In this document: piece after piece, positions 38,768-45,801 of the stretch
How the letters are laid out: every line of letters starts with the position of its first letter
Numbering within the stretch: position 1 is the first letter of the stretch
NCBI GenBank assembly: GCA_031359995.1
Contig: JANMAT010000013.1
Span: forward strand, 1 to 51,010
Reading direction: 5' to 3'
Origin: JANMAT01 sp031359995
Lineage (GTDB): Bacteria; Actinomycetota; Acidimicrobiia; Acidimicrobiales; Ilumatobacteraceae
Length of the DNA stretch: 51,010 nucleotides
Notes under the pieces: model-generated
The model's input: the letters and a program-made list of their open reading frames with translations, nothing else
Databases searched by the model: none
Told to the model about the DNA's origin: nothing
Position numbers and translations under genes: made by a program

Positions 38768-40708
38768 GTGAAGAAGACGTTCGTGAGCGGTCTGGCGGTG
38801 GCGTGTGCCGCAGTGGGGTTGGCGGCCATGGCGGCGCCGGCGCGCGCCGAGACCCTGACCGGTGTCCTCTTCGACGGTCCCGCCGTGCTGGGTGACACCA
38901 CGGTGTCAGGGGTGAAGGCCGGACCCGACCCCACCAACCCGCTCGTGGTCGCCGGCATCAGCGGCGGGATCGTGCAGGTGACCGTGAGCGAGCCCGACGA
39001 GTCGGGGATGCTGCTCATCTACGACTGCAACGACGTCGCCGCCGACCCGCAGCCGTTCGTCGTGTACACCACGGGTCAGACGGTCTCGAACCTGGTGCGC
39101 CTGGGCGACGACGTCGCCGTCACCGACTTCTGCTTCAGCCCCACGGCCACGGCCCACGTGAAGGTGGTGCGCCTGGCCAGCGAGGGTCAGCTCACCGGCA
39201 AGAGGTTCGTCGGCCGCGACACCGTCTCGCTGTTCGACGCCGAGGTCACGGTGGGCACCGACGGGGTCACCGCGCCGCTCACCGGGCTGAGCGCGGGTGC
39301 GAACGACGTGAGCCTCCTGGTCACCCTGCCCGACGGCGGGTCGGCCACGGTGTTCGGCTGCGGCACCACGCCGGCGGCCGCTCCCACCATCGTCGGCATC
39401 GAGGGCACGCGGTCGGCGGCACTGGCCACGCTCGCCGTCGCCCGCACCCTGTGCGTGCGGGCCAACGGCGCGGCGGGCGCCAAGGTGAAGGTGCAGGTGT
39501 CGCTCACCGGCTCGTTCAGCGCCACCGACCCCGCGTCCACCGCGGGCATGCCCTACGTGGTGAACCGGGCCGGCGCGGTGTCGACGGCGCCGGGGCTCGA
39601 GGCCGTCACCCCCGTGCGACTGTTCGACACCCGCGACAACAACGGCAGCCGCCGTCCCGCCGGTTCGGTGTACCAGCTCGACCTGTCGGCCAAAGAGCCG
39701 ACCGGCGCCCGTTCGGTGGTCATGAACGTCACCGTCACCGACCCCACCGGCCCCGGCTTCGTCACCGTGTACCCGTGCAGCATCGAACGGCCCACCGCGT
39801 CGAACCTGAACTACGTGGCCAACCAGACGGTGCCCAACCTGGTGACCGTGGCCCTGGGTGACGGGAAGATCTGCTTCTACACCCACAACAGCGCCCACCT
39901 GCTGGCCGATCTGTCGGCCTGGTACCGGCGCGACGCCGGCGATGCCTACAAGCCGCTGGCGCCCGTGCGCCTGTTCGACACCCGCACGTCCGCCGGGCGC
40001 ACCGTCGTGAGCGGGGGCACCACCTACACGGTGAACCTGGCCGACAAGGTCGACGCCGCGGCCACCGCGGTCACCATGAACGTCACCGTCACCGAGCCGG
40101 TGTCCGACGGGTTCCTCACGGTGTACCCGTGCGACGCGCCCCAACCCACCGCATCGAACCTGAACTACGACGCCAACCAGACCGTGCCCAACCTGGTCAC
40201 GGTGAAGCTCAGCGCCGACAAGAAGGTCTGCTTCTTCGCCCAGAAGTCACTGCACCTGCTGGCCGACCTGGCCGGCTACTTCGCACCCTTGGAGGACAGT
40301 GGCTTCCGCGGCCTGCCGCCACAGCGCCTGGTCGACACCCGCAACGATCCGCAGGGCGCGCTGCGCCCCGGTGACTTCATCCGCCTCACGCTGCCGCTGC
40401 CGCACCTCACCGCGGCGCTGTTCAACGTGACCGCCGTGGACCCCACCGGTGGCGGCTTCGTGACCGTGTACCCGTGCGGGACCGAGGTGCCGGGGGTGTC
40501 GAACCTGAACTTCGTCGTCGGCCAGACGGTGCCGAACCTGGTGGCCGTGCAGCTGAACGCCAACTCCGAGGCGTGCTTCTACGCCCAGAACACGACCCAC
40601 CTCATCGTCGACCTGTCGGGCGTGTACACGACCGACTTCGATGTCGACAACAGCCCGCTGCTCACCGTCGACTCGGTGCGGGCCGGCGCCCTGCCACTGG
40701 TCGTGTGA
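38768..40708 (+). CDS. Secreted surface protein with three VRLFDTR-type repeat domains
   Basis: A 646-residue exported protein starting at GTG 38768 after GGGAGGG (38757-38763). The Sec signal ends at APARAETL. Residues ~30-275 hold a beta-rich region with paired cysteines (LIYDCNDVAAD, VTDFCFSP, VFGCGTTP, ARTLCVRAN). Three tandem domains then begin near residues 277, 394 and 513. Each has (V/Q)RL(F/V)DTR, GF(V/L)TVYPC, SNLN(Y/F), VPNLV, a second Cys (ICFY, VCFF, ACFY), and H-L-(L/I)-(A/V)-D-L at the end; the two cysteines per domain may form a disulfide. The domain resembles those abundant in acidimicrobial surface proteins. The CoA-transferase follows after 7 bp. Confidence 0.8.
   Translation: MKKTFVSGLAVACAAVGLAAMAAPARAETLTGVLFDGPAVLGDTTVSGVKAGPDPTNPLVVAGISGGIVQVTVSEPDESGMLLIYDCNDVAADPQPFVVYTTGQTVSNLVRLGDDVAVTDFCFSPTATAHVKVVRLASEGQLTGKRFVGRDTVSLFDAEVTVGTDGVTAPLTGLSAGANDVSLLVTLPDGGSATVFGCGTTPAAAPTIVGIEGTRSAALATLAVARTLCVRANGAAGAKVKVQVSLTGSFSATDPASTAGMPYVVNRAGAVSTAPGLEAVTPVRLFDTRDNNGSRRPAGSVYQLDLSAKEPTGARSVVMNVTVTDPTGPGFVTVYPCSIERPTASNLNYVANQTVPNLVTVALGDGKICFYTHNSAHLLADLSAWYRRDAGDAYKPLAPVRLFDTRTSAGRTVVSGGTTYTVNLADKVDAAATAVTMNVTVTEPVSDGFLTVYPCDAPQPTASNLNYDANQTVPNLVTVKLSADKKVCFFAQKSLHLLADLAGYFAPLEDSGFRGLPPQRLVDTRNDPQGALRPGDFIRLTLPLPHLTAALFNVTAVDPTGGGFVTVYPCGTEVPGVSNLNFVVGQTVPNLVAVQLNANSEACFYAQNTTHLIVDLSGVYTTDFDVDNSPLLTVDSVRAGALPLVV
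39596..40632 (+). repeat. Three tandem ~117-120-residue domain repeats
   Basis: Anchors VRLFDTR at 39614, VRLFDTR at 39965 and QRLVDTR at 40322 are spaced 117 and 119 codons. Conserved GF(V/L)TVYPC, SNLN, TVPNLV and the closing D-L make the periodicity unambiguous. Confidence 0.8.
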
Positions 40709-40715
40709 GGCAGCC

Positions 40716-41909
40716 ATGAGCACCGGGCCGCTGGCGGGCATCCGCGTCGTGGAGATCGCCGACATCATCACCGGTCCGCTGTGCGGGCTGCTCCTGCGCG
40801 AGATGGGCGCCGAGGTCATCAAGGTGGAGACGCCGGCGTCGTCGCTGTACCGCAGGCACCTCGTGTACCGCGACGGCATCCCACCGCTGTTCTACAACAC
40901 CAACCGGGGCAAGCAGTCGGTGTGGCTCGACGCCAAGACGCCCGAGGGTCGCGAGCTGCTGGGCGACCTGGTGGCGTCGGCCGACGTGTACCTCACCAAC
41001 CTGCGACCGGGGAAGAACGAGGGCCTCGGGCTCGGCTACGACGAGGTGAGGGCCCGCAACCCGCGCCTCGTCTACGTGCACATCACCGGCTTCGGCCCCG
41101 ACGGCCCCTACGCCCATCTGCCCACGTGGGACTTCGTCATCCAGGGACTGCTCGGCATGGTCGACTACCAGCGCGACCCGGTGAGCGGCATCATGGACGT
41201 GACCCGACAGGTCGTGGTGGACAAGAGCACGGCCTTCACCGCCTGCCAAGCGGTGCTCGGCGCGCTGTTCGCACGGGAGCGGTCGGGGCAGGGCCAGATG
41301 GTCGAGGTCACCATGGCCGAGGCCGGCCTGGCGTTCTTCTGGTGCGATGCGATGTCGTCGTTCCACACCCTCGACGAGCGCACCCTGCCCATCGACGTGA
41401 AGGACGCCTACCGGGTGTACGCCACACGCGACGGCCACGTGGTGACGATGCCGACGGTCACGCCGTTCGAGCGCGTGGCCCTGGCCCTCGACCATCCCGA
41501 GTGGCTGGAGGACATGCGCTTCAACGCGCCCGAGGAGGCCTACCGGAACCAGGCCGTGCTGCTGGCCCTGTACGGCGAGGCCTTCGGTGAGTTCACCACC
41601 GACGAGGTCATGGCCCGCTTCGCCGAGCACGACGTGCCGCTCGGGCGGGTGAACACGCGCGACCAGATGCTGGTCGACGAGCAGATCGCCCATCTGGGCG
41701 CGGTGGTCGAGCACGACGTGTCGCCGGTCGGTCGGGCCCGCCAACCCCGCCCGCCGTGGCGCTTCCACGACACCCCGGCCGAGCCGACCACCACCGTGCC
41801 GCTGCTCGGCGAGCACACCCGCGAGGTGCTGCTCGGCATGGGCCTGGACGACGCCCGCATCGACGCCCTCCGCGCCGCCGGCGCCGTCAACTGGACCGTG
41901 CCGGGCTGA
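40716..41909 (+). CDS. CaiB/BaiF (class III) CoA-transferase, copy 2
   Basis: 397 residues, the same length as the copy at 20165-21358. It starts MSTGPLAGIRVVEIADIITG and includes RGKQSVWLDAKTPEGR and LRPGKNEGLGLGYDEV. The catalytic aspartate D169 is in VVVDKSTAFTACQAVLGALF, matching Asp169 of formyl-CoA transferase. The Gly loop region is RSGQGQMVEVTMAEAGL. The ATG at 40716 lies 7 bp after the surface-protein stop, so the two are co-transcribed despite unrelated functions. The donor and acceptor acids are unknown. It ends 4 bp from the convergent ATPase gene. Confidence 0.9.
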   Translation: MSTGPLAGIRVVEIADIITGPLCGLLLREMGAEVIKVETPASSLYRRHLVYRDGIPPLFYNTNRGKQSVWLDAKTPEGRELLGDLVASADVYLTNLRPGKNEGLGLGYDEVRARNPRLVYVHITGFGPDGPYAHLPTWDFVIQGLLGMVDYQRDPVSGIMDVTRQVVVDKSTAFTACQAVLGALFARERSGQGQMVEVTMAEAGLAFFWCDAMSSFHTLDERTLPIDVKDAYRVYATRDGHVVTMPTVTPFERVALALDHPEWLEDMRFNAPEEAYRNQAVLLALYGEAFGEFTTDEVMARFAEHDVPLGRVNTRDQMLVDEQIAHLGAVVEHDVSPVGRARQPRPPWRFHDTPAEPTTTVPLLGEHTREVLLGMGLDDARIDALRAAGAVNWTVPG

Positions 41910-41913
41910 GCGA

Positions 41914-43299
41914 TCATGACGGGCTGAAGAGGTCCTCCGCCGTGAAGGCCTGGGCACCGTCGGGGAGGTGGTGGACCTCGTGTCGGGCGCAGACCAGGTA
42001 GCCGAGCGAGTTCGGGTCGAGGCCGAGACCACGGTCGACCTTCTGCCGGAGATCGTGCACGATGCGGCGGGCGTCGACGGACCTGGCCCACTTGGCCTCA
42101 CCGGCCAGGACCGGTGTGGCACTGCGACCCTCGAGCACCACCGCGTCGATCTCGTTCGTGCCAGAGGCGTCCCACCACGCTCCGACACCGACCACGTTGC
42201 CCGGGGTGGGAAGCCGACCGTCCGCCGCCAACACGCGGAGGTGGGAGCGGAAGGCCTCTTCCCACACGCCGCCCATGTGGTCGTCGAGCGCCTGGCGCAT
42301 GACCGGGGCAATCGACCGGCCGAGCCCGCGATCGATCTCGGAGCGGTAGCGGGACGCGACGCGCAGATGGAAGGCGAGGAACGGGTCGGCGATGCGGTAG
42401 ATCCGTCGCTTCGTGCGTTGCGGCTCCCCGGCCGGGATCAACCGTTCGATGATGCGCAGCTCGATGAGTCGGTCCAACGTGCGCGTCGGCTCGGCGCGGA
42501 TGTGATCCTTGATCTCGCCGTGCTGGGTCCGCCCGTCGGCGATGGCGTAGAGCACCTGTTGGCCGAGGTCGGCGACGTCGGCGTCGGTCCGGAGCACGAG
42601 GTCGCCCTCGGTCAGGAGCCGGCTGGCGGGCTGACACACGAGCTCGGCCAGGTTCTCGGTGACCGAGGCGTCCTGGTCCCACCAGCTGAGGTACAGCGGC
42701 ATGCCTCCGGTGAGCCCGTATGCCAGCGCTCGGTCGGCCGGTGCGACCCGTGGGAGCATGTGGGCGGCATCGTGGGGGCCGAACGCGTGGACGAGCAGGG
42801 CCAGGTCGAACCGGCCGTAGAGCGGCTGGCGCTCCTCCTGCAGCGCGGTCATGTGGCGCACCGCCGAGCCGCACAGGAGCAAACGCAGCTTGGTGTGACC
42901 CTGGGAGCGGTCGAGGAAGGCTCGCAGGACGTTGGGCAGCCCGGGCGATGCCGCCACCAGTTCAGGGAACTCGTCCAGCACGAGCAGGACGGGGGTGCGG
43001 GCGGCGCGCTCGGCGAGATCGTCGAGCGCATCGTCCCAGTTCGTGTACGGGCGTTGATCGAGGTCACGCAGCCCGCGGAGCCCGAGCGCGGCGACCTGGC
43101 GCGACAGCAGCGCCAGCTCACCGCGGTCACCTCGGCCGGCGCCGGTGTGGAACACGCTGCGCTTGTCCGAGGCGAACTGCTGAAGGAGCGCGGTCTTCCC
43201 GACCCGTCGACGACCCCACACCACCGCAGCGCGGGCGTGCGCCTTCCACCACCGGTCGAGCGCACGGAGCTCGGCCGTTCGGTTCACGAAGCCGTCCAT
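41914..43299 (-). CDS. Archaeal-type AAA ATPase with wHTH and PD-(D/E)XK-like C-terminal domain (DUF234-like)
   Basis: A 461-residue protein. The AAA/STAND-like domain has Walker A GRRRVGKT (29-36), Walker B VLLVLDEF (D109, E110), and sensor-like LRLLLCGSAVRHM. A winged helix (HGEIKDHIRAEPTRTLDRLI) lies in the middle. The C-terminal part looks like a restriction-endonuclease fold: E383-I-D385 in GTNEIDAVVLEG and E401-A-K403 in VLAGEAKWA. I start at ATG 43299 because TACGAT lies 6 nt before it; GTG 43317 is the alternative. Five 16-bp repeats cover its promoter. Such stand-alone ATPases are poorly understood; a defence or selfish-element role is possible. The gene appears less GC-rich than its neighbours by eye. 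Confidence 0.83.
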   Translation of the reverse strand: MDGFVNRTAELRALDRWWKAHARAAVVWGRRRVGKTALLQQFASDKRSVFHTGAGRGDRGELALLSRQVAALGLRGLRDLDQRPYTNWDDALDDLAERAARTPVLLVLDEFPELVAASPGLPNVLRAFLDRSQGHTKLRLLLCGSAVRHMTALQEERQPLYGRFDLALLVHAFGPHDAAHMLPRVAPADRALAYGLTGGMPLYLSWWDQDASVTENLAELVCQPASRLLTEGDLVLRTDADVADLGQQVLYAIADGRTQHGEIKDHIRAEPTRTLDRLIELRIIERLIPAGEPQRTKRRIYRIADPFLAFHLRVASRYRSEIDRGLGRSIAPVMRQALDDHMGGVWEEAFRSHLRVLAADGRLPTPGNVVGVGAWWDASGTNEIDAVVLEGRSATPVLAGEAKWARSVDARRIVHDLRQKVDRGLGLDPNSLGYLVCARHEVHHLPDGAQAFTAEDLFSPS

Positions 43300-43308
43300 C
43301 GAACGATC

Positions 43309-43388
43309 GTAACTCACGCGTCCGGTAACTTACACCTCCGGTAACTTACACGAGACGTAAGTTACATGAGACGTAAGTTACTGGCTGC
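43309..43388 (-). repeat. Five 16-bp tandem units carrying the palindrome GTAA-S-TTAC
   Basis: Cores begin at 43309 (GTAACTCAC, degenerate), 43325 and 43341 (GTAACTTAC), 43357 and 43373 (GTAAGTTAC), each exactly 16 bp apart. GTAACTTAC and GTAAGTTAC are reverse complements. The array begins 10 bp before the ATPase ATG and overlaps its -10 (TACGAT, complement of 43306-43311) and presumed -35 (TGTAAG, complement of 43329-43334), so it should be an operator array. Confidence 0.75.
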
Positions 43389-43391
43389 CGT

Positions 43392-44750
43392 TCAACCGGT
43401 GTAGTGCTCGTCGGCCAGGGCGAGGGCTTCGTCGAGCACGGCGAGGCCATGGCGGATGTCGTCGGGCGAGGTGGTGCACGGCGGCGTCACGTGGACACGG
43501 TTGAAGTGGGCGAAGGGCCACACGCCCTTGGCCTTGCACGCCGCCACCACGTCGGTGACGGGCTTGGCCGCGGGGCCGGCGGCGTTGAACGGCACCAGCA
43601 TCTCGCGGGTCGCACGGTTCTTCACCAGTTCGACGGCCCAGAACACGCCGAGGCCGCGCACCTCGCCGACCGAGGGGTGCTTCTCCTGGATCTTGCGCAG
43701 CTCGGGCCCGATCACGTCGTCACCCAGCATGCGGGCGTGGTCGATGATGCCCTCCTCCTTGAAGATGTTGATCGACGCCACGGCCGACGCGCACGCCAGC
43801 GGGTGCCCCGAGTAGGTGAGGCCGCCGGGGTACACGCGGTCCTTGAACGTGGCCGAGATCTTGTCGCTGATGATCACGCCACCGAGCGGCACGTAGCCCG
43901 AGTTCACGCCCTTGGCGAAGCAGATGAGGTCGGGGACGACGTCCCAGTGGTCGATGGCGAACCACTCGCCGCAACGGCCGAAGCCGGCCATGACCTCATC
44001 GGCGATCATCATGATGCCGAACTCGTCGCACAGCGCCCGCACGCCGGCCAGGTAGCCGGCCGGCGGCACCAGGATGCCGTTGGTGCCCACGACCGGCTCG
44101 AGGATGATGGCGGCCACGTAGGCCGGCCCCTCCATGGTGATCACGTCGCGCAGGTGGGTCAGGGCCCGCTCGGTCTCCTGGGCCTCGCCGTCGCTGTGGA
44201 ACGCCGAGCGGTACGGGTAGGGGCCCCAGAACTTCACGACGCCGGGCAGGCCGGGCTCGCTCGGCCAGCGGCGCGGGTCGCCGGTGAGCTGGATGGCCCC
44301 GCCGGTGGCGCCGTGGTAGCTGCGGTACATCGTGAGCACCTTGTGGCGGCCGGTGTGCAGGCGGGCCATGCGGATGGCGTTCTCGGTCGCCTCGGCGCCG
44401 CCGTTGGTGAAGAACACCATGTTCAGATCGCCGGGCGCCAGCTCGGTGATGAGACGGGCGGCCTCGCTGCGGTCGGCGTTGGCGTGGAACGGGGCGACGG
44501 TGCACAGGCGGCCGGCCGCCTCCTGGATGGCGGCCACGAGCTTGGGGTGCTGGTGGCCGATGTTCACGTTCATCAGCTGCGACGAGAAGTCGAGGAAGCG
44601 GTTGCCGGCCTCGTCCCACATCCACGACCCCTCGGCGCCGGCGACCACCATCGGGGTGATGGCACCCTGGGCCGACCACGAGTGGAACACGTGGGCCCGG
44701 TCGTCGGCGTAGGCGCGGCTGGTGGTGGCGGAGGAGGACACGCTCGTCAT
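43392..44750 (-). CDS. Class III aminotransferase, probably beta-alanine:pyruvate type
   Basis: A 452-residue PLP enzyme of the omega-aminotransferase family. FTNGGAEATENAIRMARLHTG binds the phosphate, MMIADEVMAGFGRCGEWF holds the Asp of the PLP ring contact, and LICFAKGVNSGYVPLGGV carries the Schiff-base lysine. GPYPYRSAFHSDGE and the final PPCTTSPDDI are frequent in beta-alanine/omega-amino acid transaminases. In this setting it would convert beta-alanine (or 3-aminoisobutyrate) to the semialdehyde used by MmsA. ATG 44750 follows a TACGCT box by 7 nt, and an operator-like site lies upstream (44795-44810). It is divergent from the beta-ureidopropionase operon. Confidence 0.88.
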   Translation of the reverse strand: MTSVSSSATTSRAYADDRAHVFHSWSAQGAITPMVVAGAEGSWMWDEAGNRFLDFSSQLMNVNIGHQHPKLVAAIQEAAGRLCTVAPFHANADRSEAARLITELAPGDLNMVFFTNGGAEATENAIRMARLHTGRHKVLTMYRSYHGATGGAIQLTGDPRRWPSEPGLPGVVKFWGPYPYRSAFHSDGEAQETERALTHLRDVITMEGPAYVAAIILEPVVGTNGILVPPAGYLAGVRALCDEFGIMMIADEVMAGFGRCGEWFAIDHWDVVPDLICFAKGVNSGYVPLGGVIISDKISATFKDRVYPGGLTYSGHPLACASAVASINIFKEEGIIDHARMLGDDVIGPELRKIQEKHPSVGEVRGLGVFWAVELVKNRATREMLVPFNAAGPAAKPVTDVVAACKAKGVWPFAHFNRVHVTPPCTTSPDDIRHGLAVLDEALALADEHYTG

Positions 44751-44757
44751 GCCGTCG

Positions 44758-44763
44758 AGCGTA
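44758..44763 (-). promoter_or_regulatory. -10 box of the aminotransferase promoter (TACGCT)
   Basis: On the minus strand TACGCT, then 7 nt, then ATG 44750. The operator-like site 44795-44810 ends 31 nt upstream of it, nearly the same spacing as in the two other regulon promoters. Confidence 0.5.
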
Positions 44764-44794
44764 TTCGTCCCCGGCGCGCGTGCACAGAGGGGTC

Positions 44795-44810
44795 TTTGTG
44801 CCCGTACAGA
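44795..44810. promoter_or_regulatory. Operator-like site TTTGT-GCCCGT-ACAGA (aminotransferase side)
   Basis: One mismatch from TTTGT-N6-ACAAA. It is further framed by GGTCT (44791-44795) and AGACC (44808-44812). Its reverse complement TCTGTACGGGCACAAA closely matches the site at 44860. Confidence 0.6.
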
Positions 44811-44859
44811 CCGGCGATCCCGCGACGCTGATCCCCCACCTTTTCCGGAGTGTGAACAC

Positions 44860-44875
44860 TTTGTACAGGCACAAA
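44860..44875. promoter_or_regulatory. Operator TTTGT-ACAGGC-ACAAA (ureidopropionase side)
   Basis: Perfect 5-bp arms, same architecture as the site in front of mmsA, and 7 bp upstream of the presumed -35. Its centre is 65 bp from that of the 44795 site. Confidence 0.65.
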
Positions 44876-44882
44876 CAGGTTG

Positions 44883-44911
44883 TTGCGCCCCCTGGAGTGT
44901 GTCCATACGAT
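44883..44911 (+). promoter_or_regulatory. Promoter of the pyrimidine/hydantoin operon
   Basis: -35 TTGCGC (44883-44888), 17-bp spacer, -10 TACGAT (44906-44911), leader of about 35 nt with GAGGGGG before ATG 44954. The -10 and the operator distance equal those of mmsA. Confidence 0.55.
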
Positions 44912-44953
44912 CCGCGTCAGCAGGGCCGACGAACCGATCCGAGGGGGATCCGA

Positions 44954-45796
44954 ATGCCGAACATCGTGCGTGCCGCGTTGCTCCAGACCGACTGGGCCGG
45001 GGACAAGGAGTCGATGATCGACAAGCACGAGGAGCAGGCCCGCCTCGCCGCCGCCCAGGGTGCCCAGGTCATGTGCTTCCAGGAGCTGTTCTACGGCCCC
45101 TACTTCTGCCAGGTGCAGGAGACCGAGTACTACGCCTACACCGAGCCGATCCCCGACGGCCCCACCACCCAGCGCTTCCAGTCGATGGCCAGGGAGATCG
45201 GGATGGTGATGGTGCTGCCCATGTACGAGCACGTGCGCGAGGGGCTGTACTACAACACCGCGGCGGTCATCGACGCCGACGGCACCTACCTGGGCAAGTA
45301 CCGCAAGCAGCACATCCCCCACACGCGTGGCTTCTGGGAGAAGTTCTACTTCCGCCCCGGCGACGGCGGGTACCCGATCTTCGAGACCGCGGTCGGCAAG
45401 GTCGGCGTGTACATCTGCTACGACCGCCACTTCCCCGAGGGCTGGCGCGCCCTGGGCGTGAACGGCGCCGAGATCGTGTTCAACCCGTCGGCCACCAGCC
45501 GCGGCCTGTCGAACTACCTGTGGAAGCTCGAGCAGCCCGCCGCCGCGGTGGCCAACGAGTACTACATCGGCGCCATCAACCGGGTCGGCATCGAACCGCT
45601 GGGTGACGACGACTTCTACGGCACCAGCTACTTCGTGGATCCCGAGGGCAGGTTCGTGGGCGAGGTGGGCGACGCCCACAAGCCCGAGCTCATCGTCCGC
45701 GATCTCGACATGGACCTCATCAAGGTCGTGCGCGACCGCTGGGCGTTCTACCGTGACCGGCGTCCCGACGCCTACGGCGACCTCACGAAGGACTGA
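44954..45796 (+). CDS. Beta-ureidopropionase / N-carbamoyl amidohydrolase (nitrilase superfamily)
   Basis: A 280-residue nitrilase-superfamily amidohydrolase with the full catalytic triad: E44 in CFQELFYGPYF, K118 in YRKQHIPHTRGFWEK and C155 in VGVYICYDRHFPEG. The sequence around FYFRPGDGGYPIFET and NPSATSRGLSNYLWKLEQPA is characteristic of the beta-ureidopropionase/N-carbamoylputrescine-type branch. With dihydropyrimidinase 5 bp downstream, the likely reaction is N-carbamoyl-beta-alanine (or -aminoisobutyrate) to beta-alanine, CO2 and NH3. ATG 44954 follows GAGGGGG (44941-44947) by 6 nt. It is the first gene of an operon reaching the end of the window. Confidence 0.92.
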   Translation: MPNIVRAALLQTDWAGDKESMIDKHEEQARLAAAQGAQVMCFQELFYGPYFCQVQETEYYAYTEPIPDGPTTQRFQSMAREIGMVMVLPMYEHVREGLYYNTAAVIDADGTYLGKYRKQHIPHTRGFWEKFYFRPGDGGYPIFETAVGKVGVYICYDRHFPEGWRALGVNGAEIVFNPSATSRGLSNYLWKLEQPAAAVANEYYIGAINRVGIEPLGDDDFYGTSYFVDPEGRFVGEVGDAHKPELIVRDLDMDLIKVVRDRWAFYRDRRPDAYGDLTKD

Positions 45797-45801
45797 GACA
45801 C

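Noticed and set aside
43309..43388. CRISPR-like repeat array
   Set aside because: The period is only 16 bp with 7-bp gaps, no spacers of CRISPR length and no cas genes; it is an operator-type array.
44751..44953. Small coding gene in the 203-bp divergent gap
   Set aside because: The frames crossing it extend real genes upstream; the gap is AT-richer and filled by two operators and two promoters.
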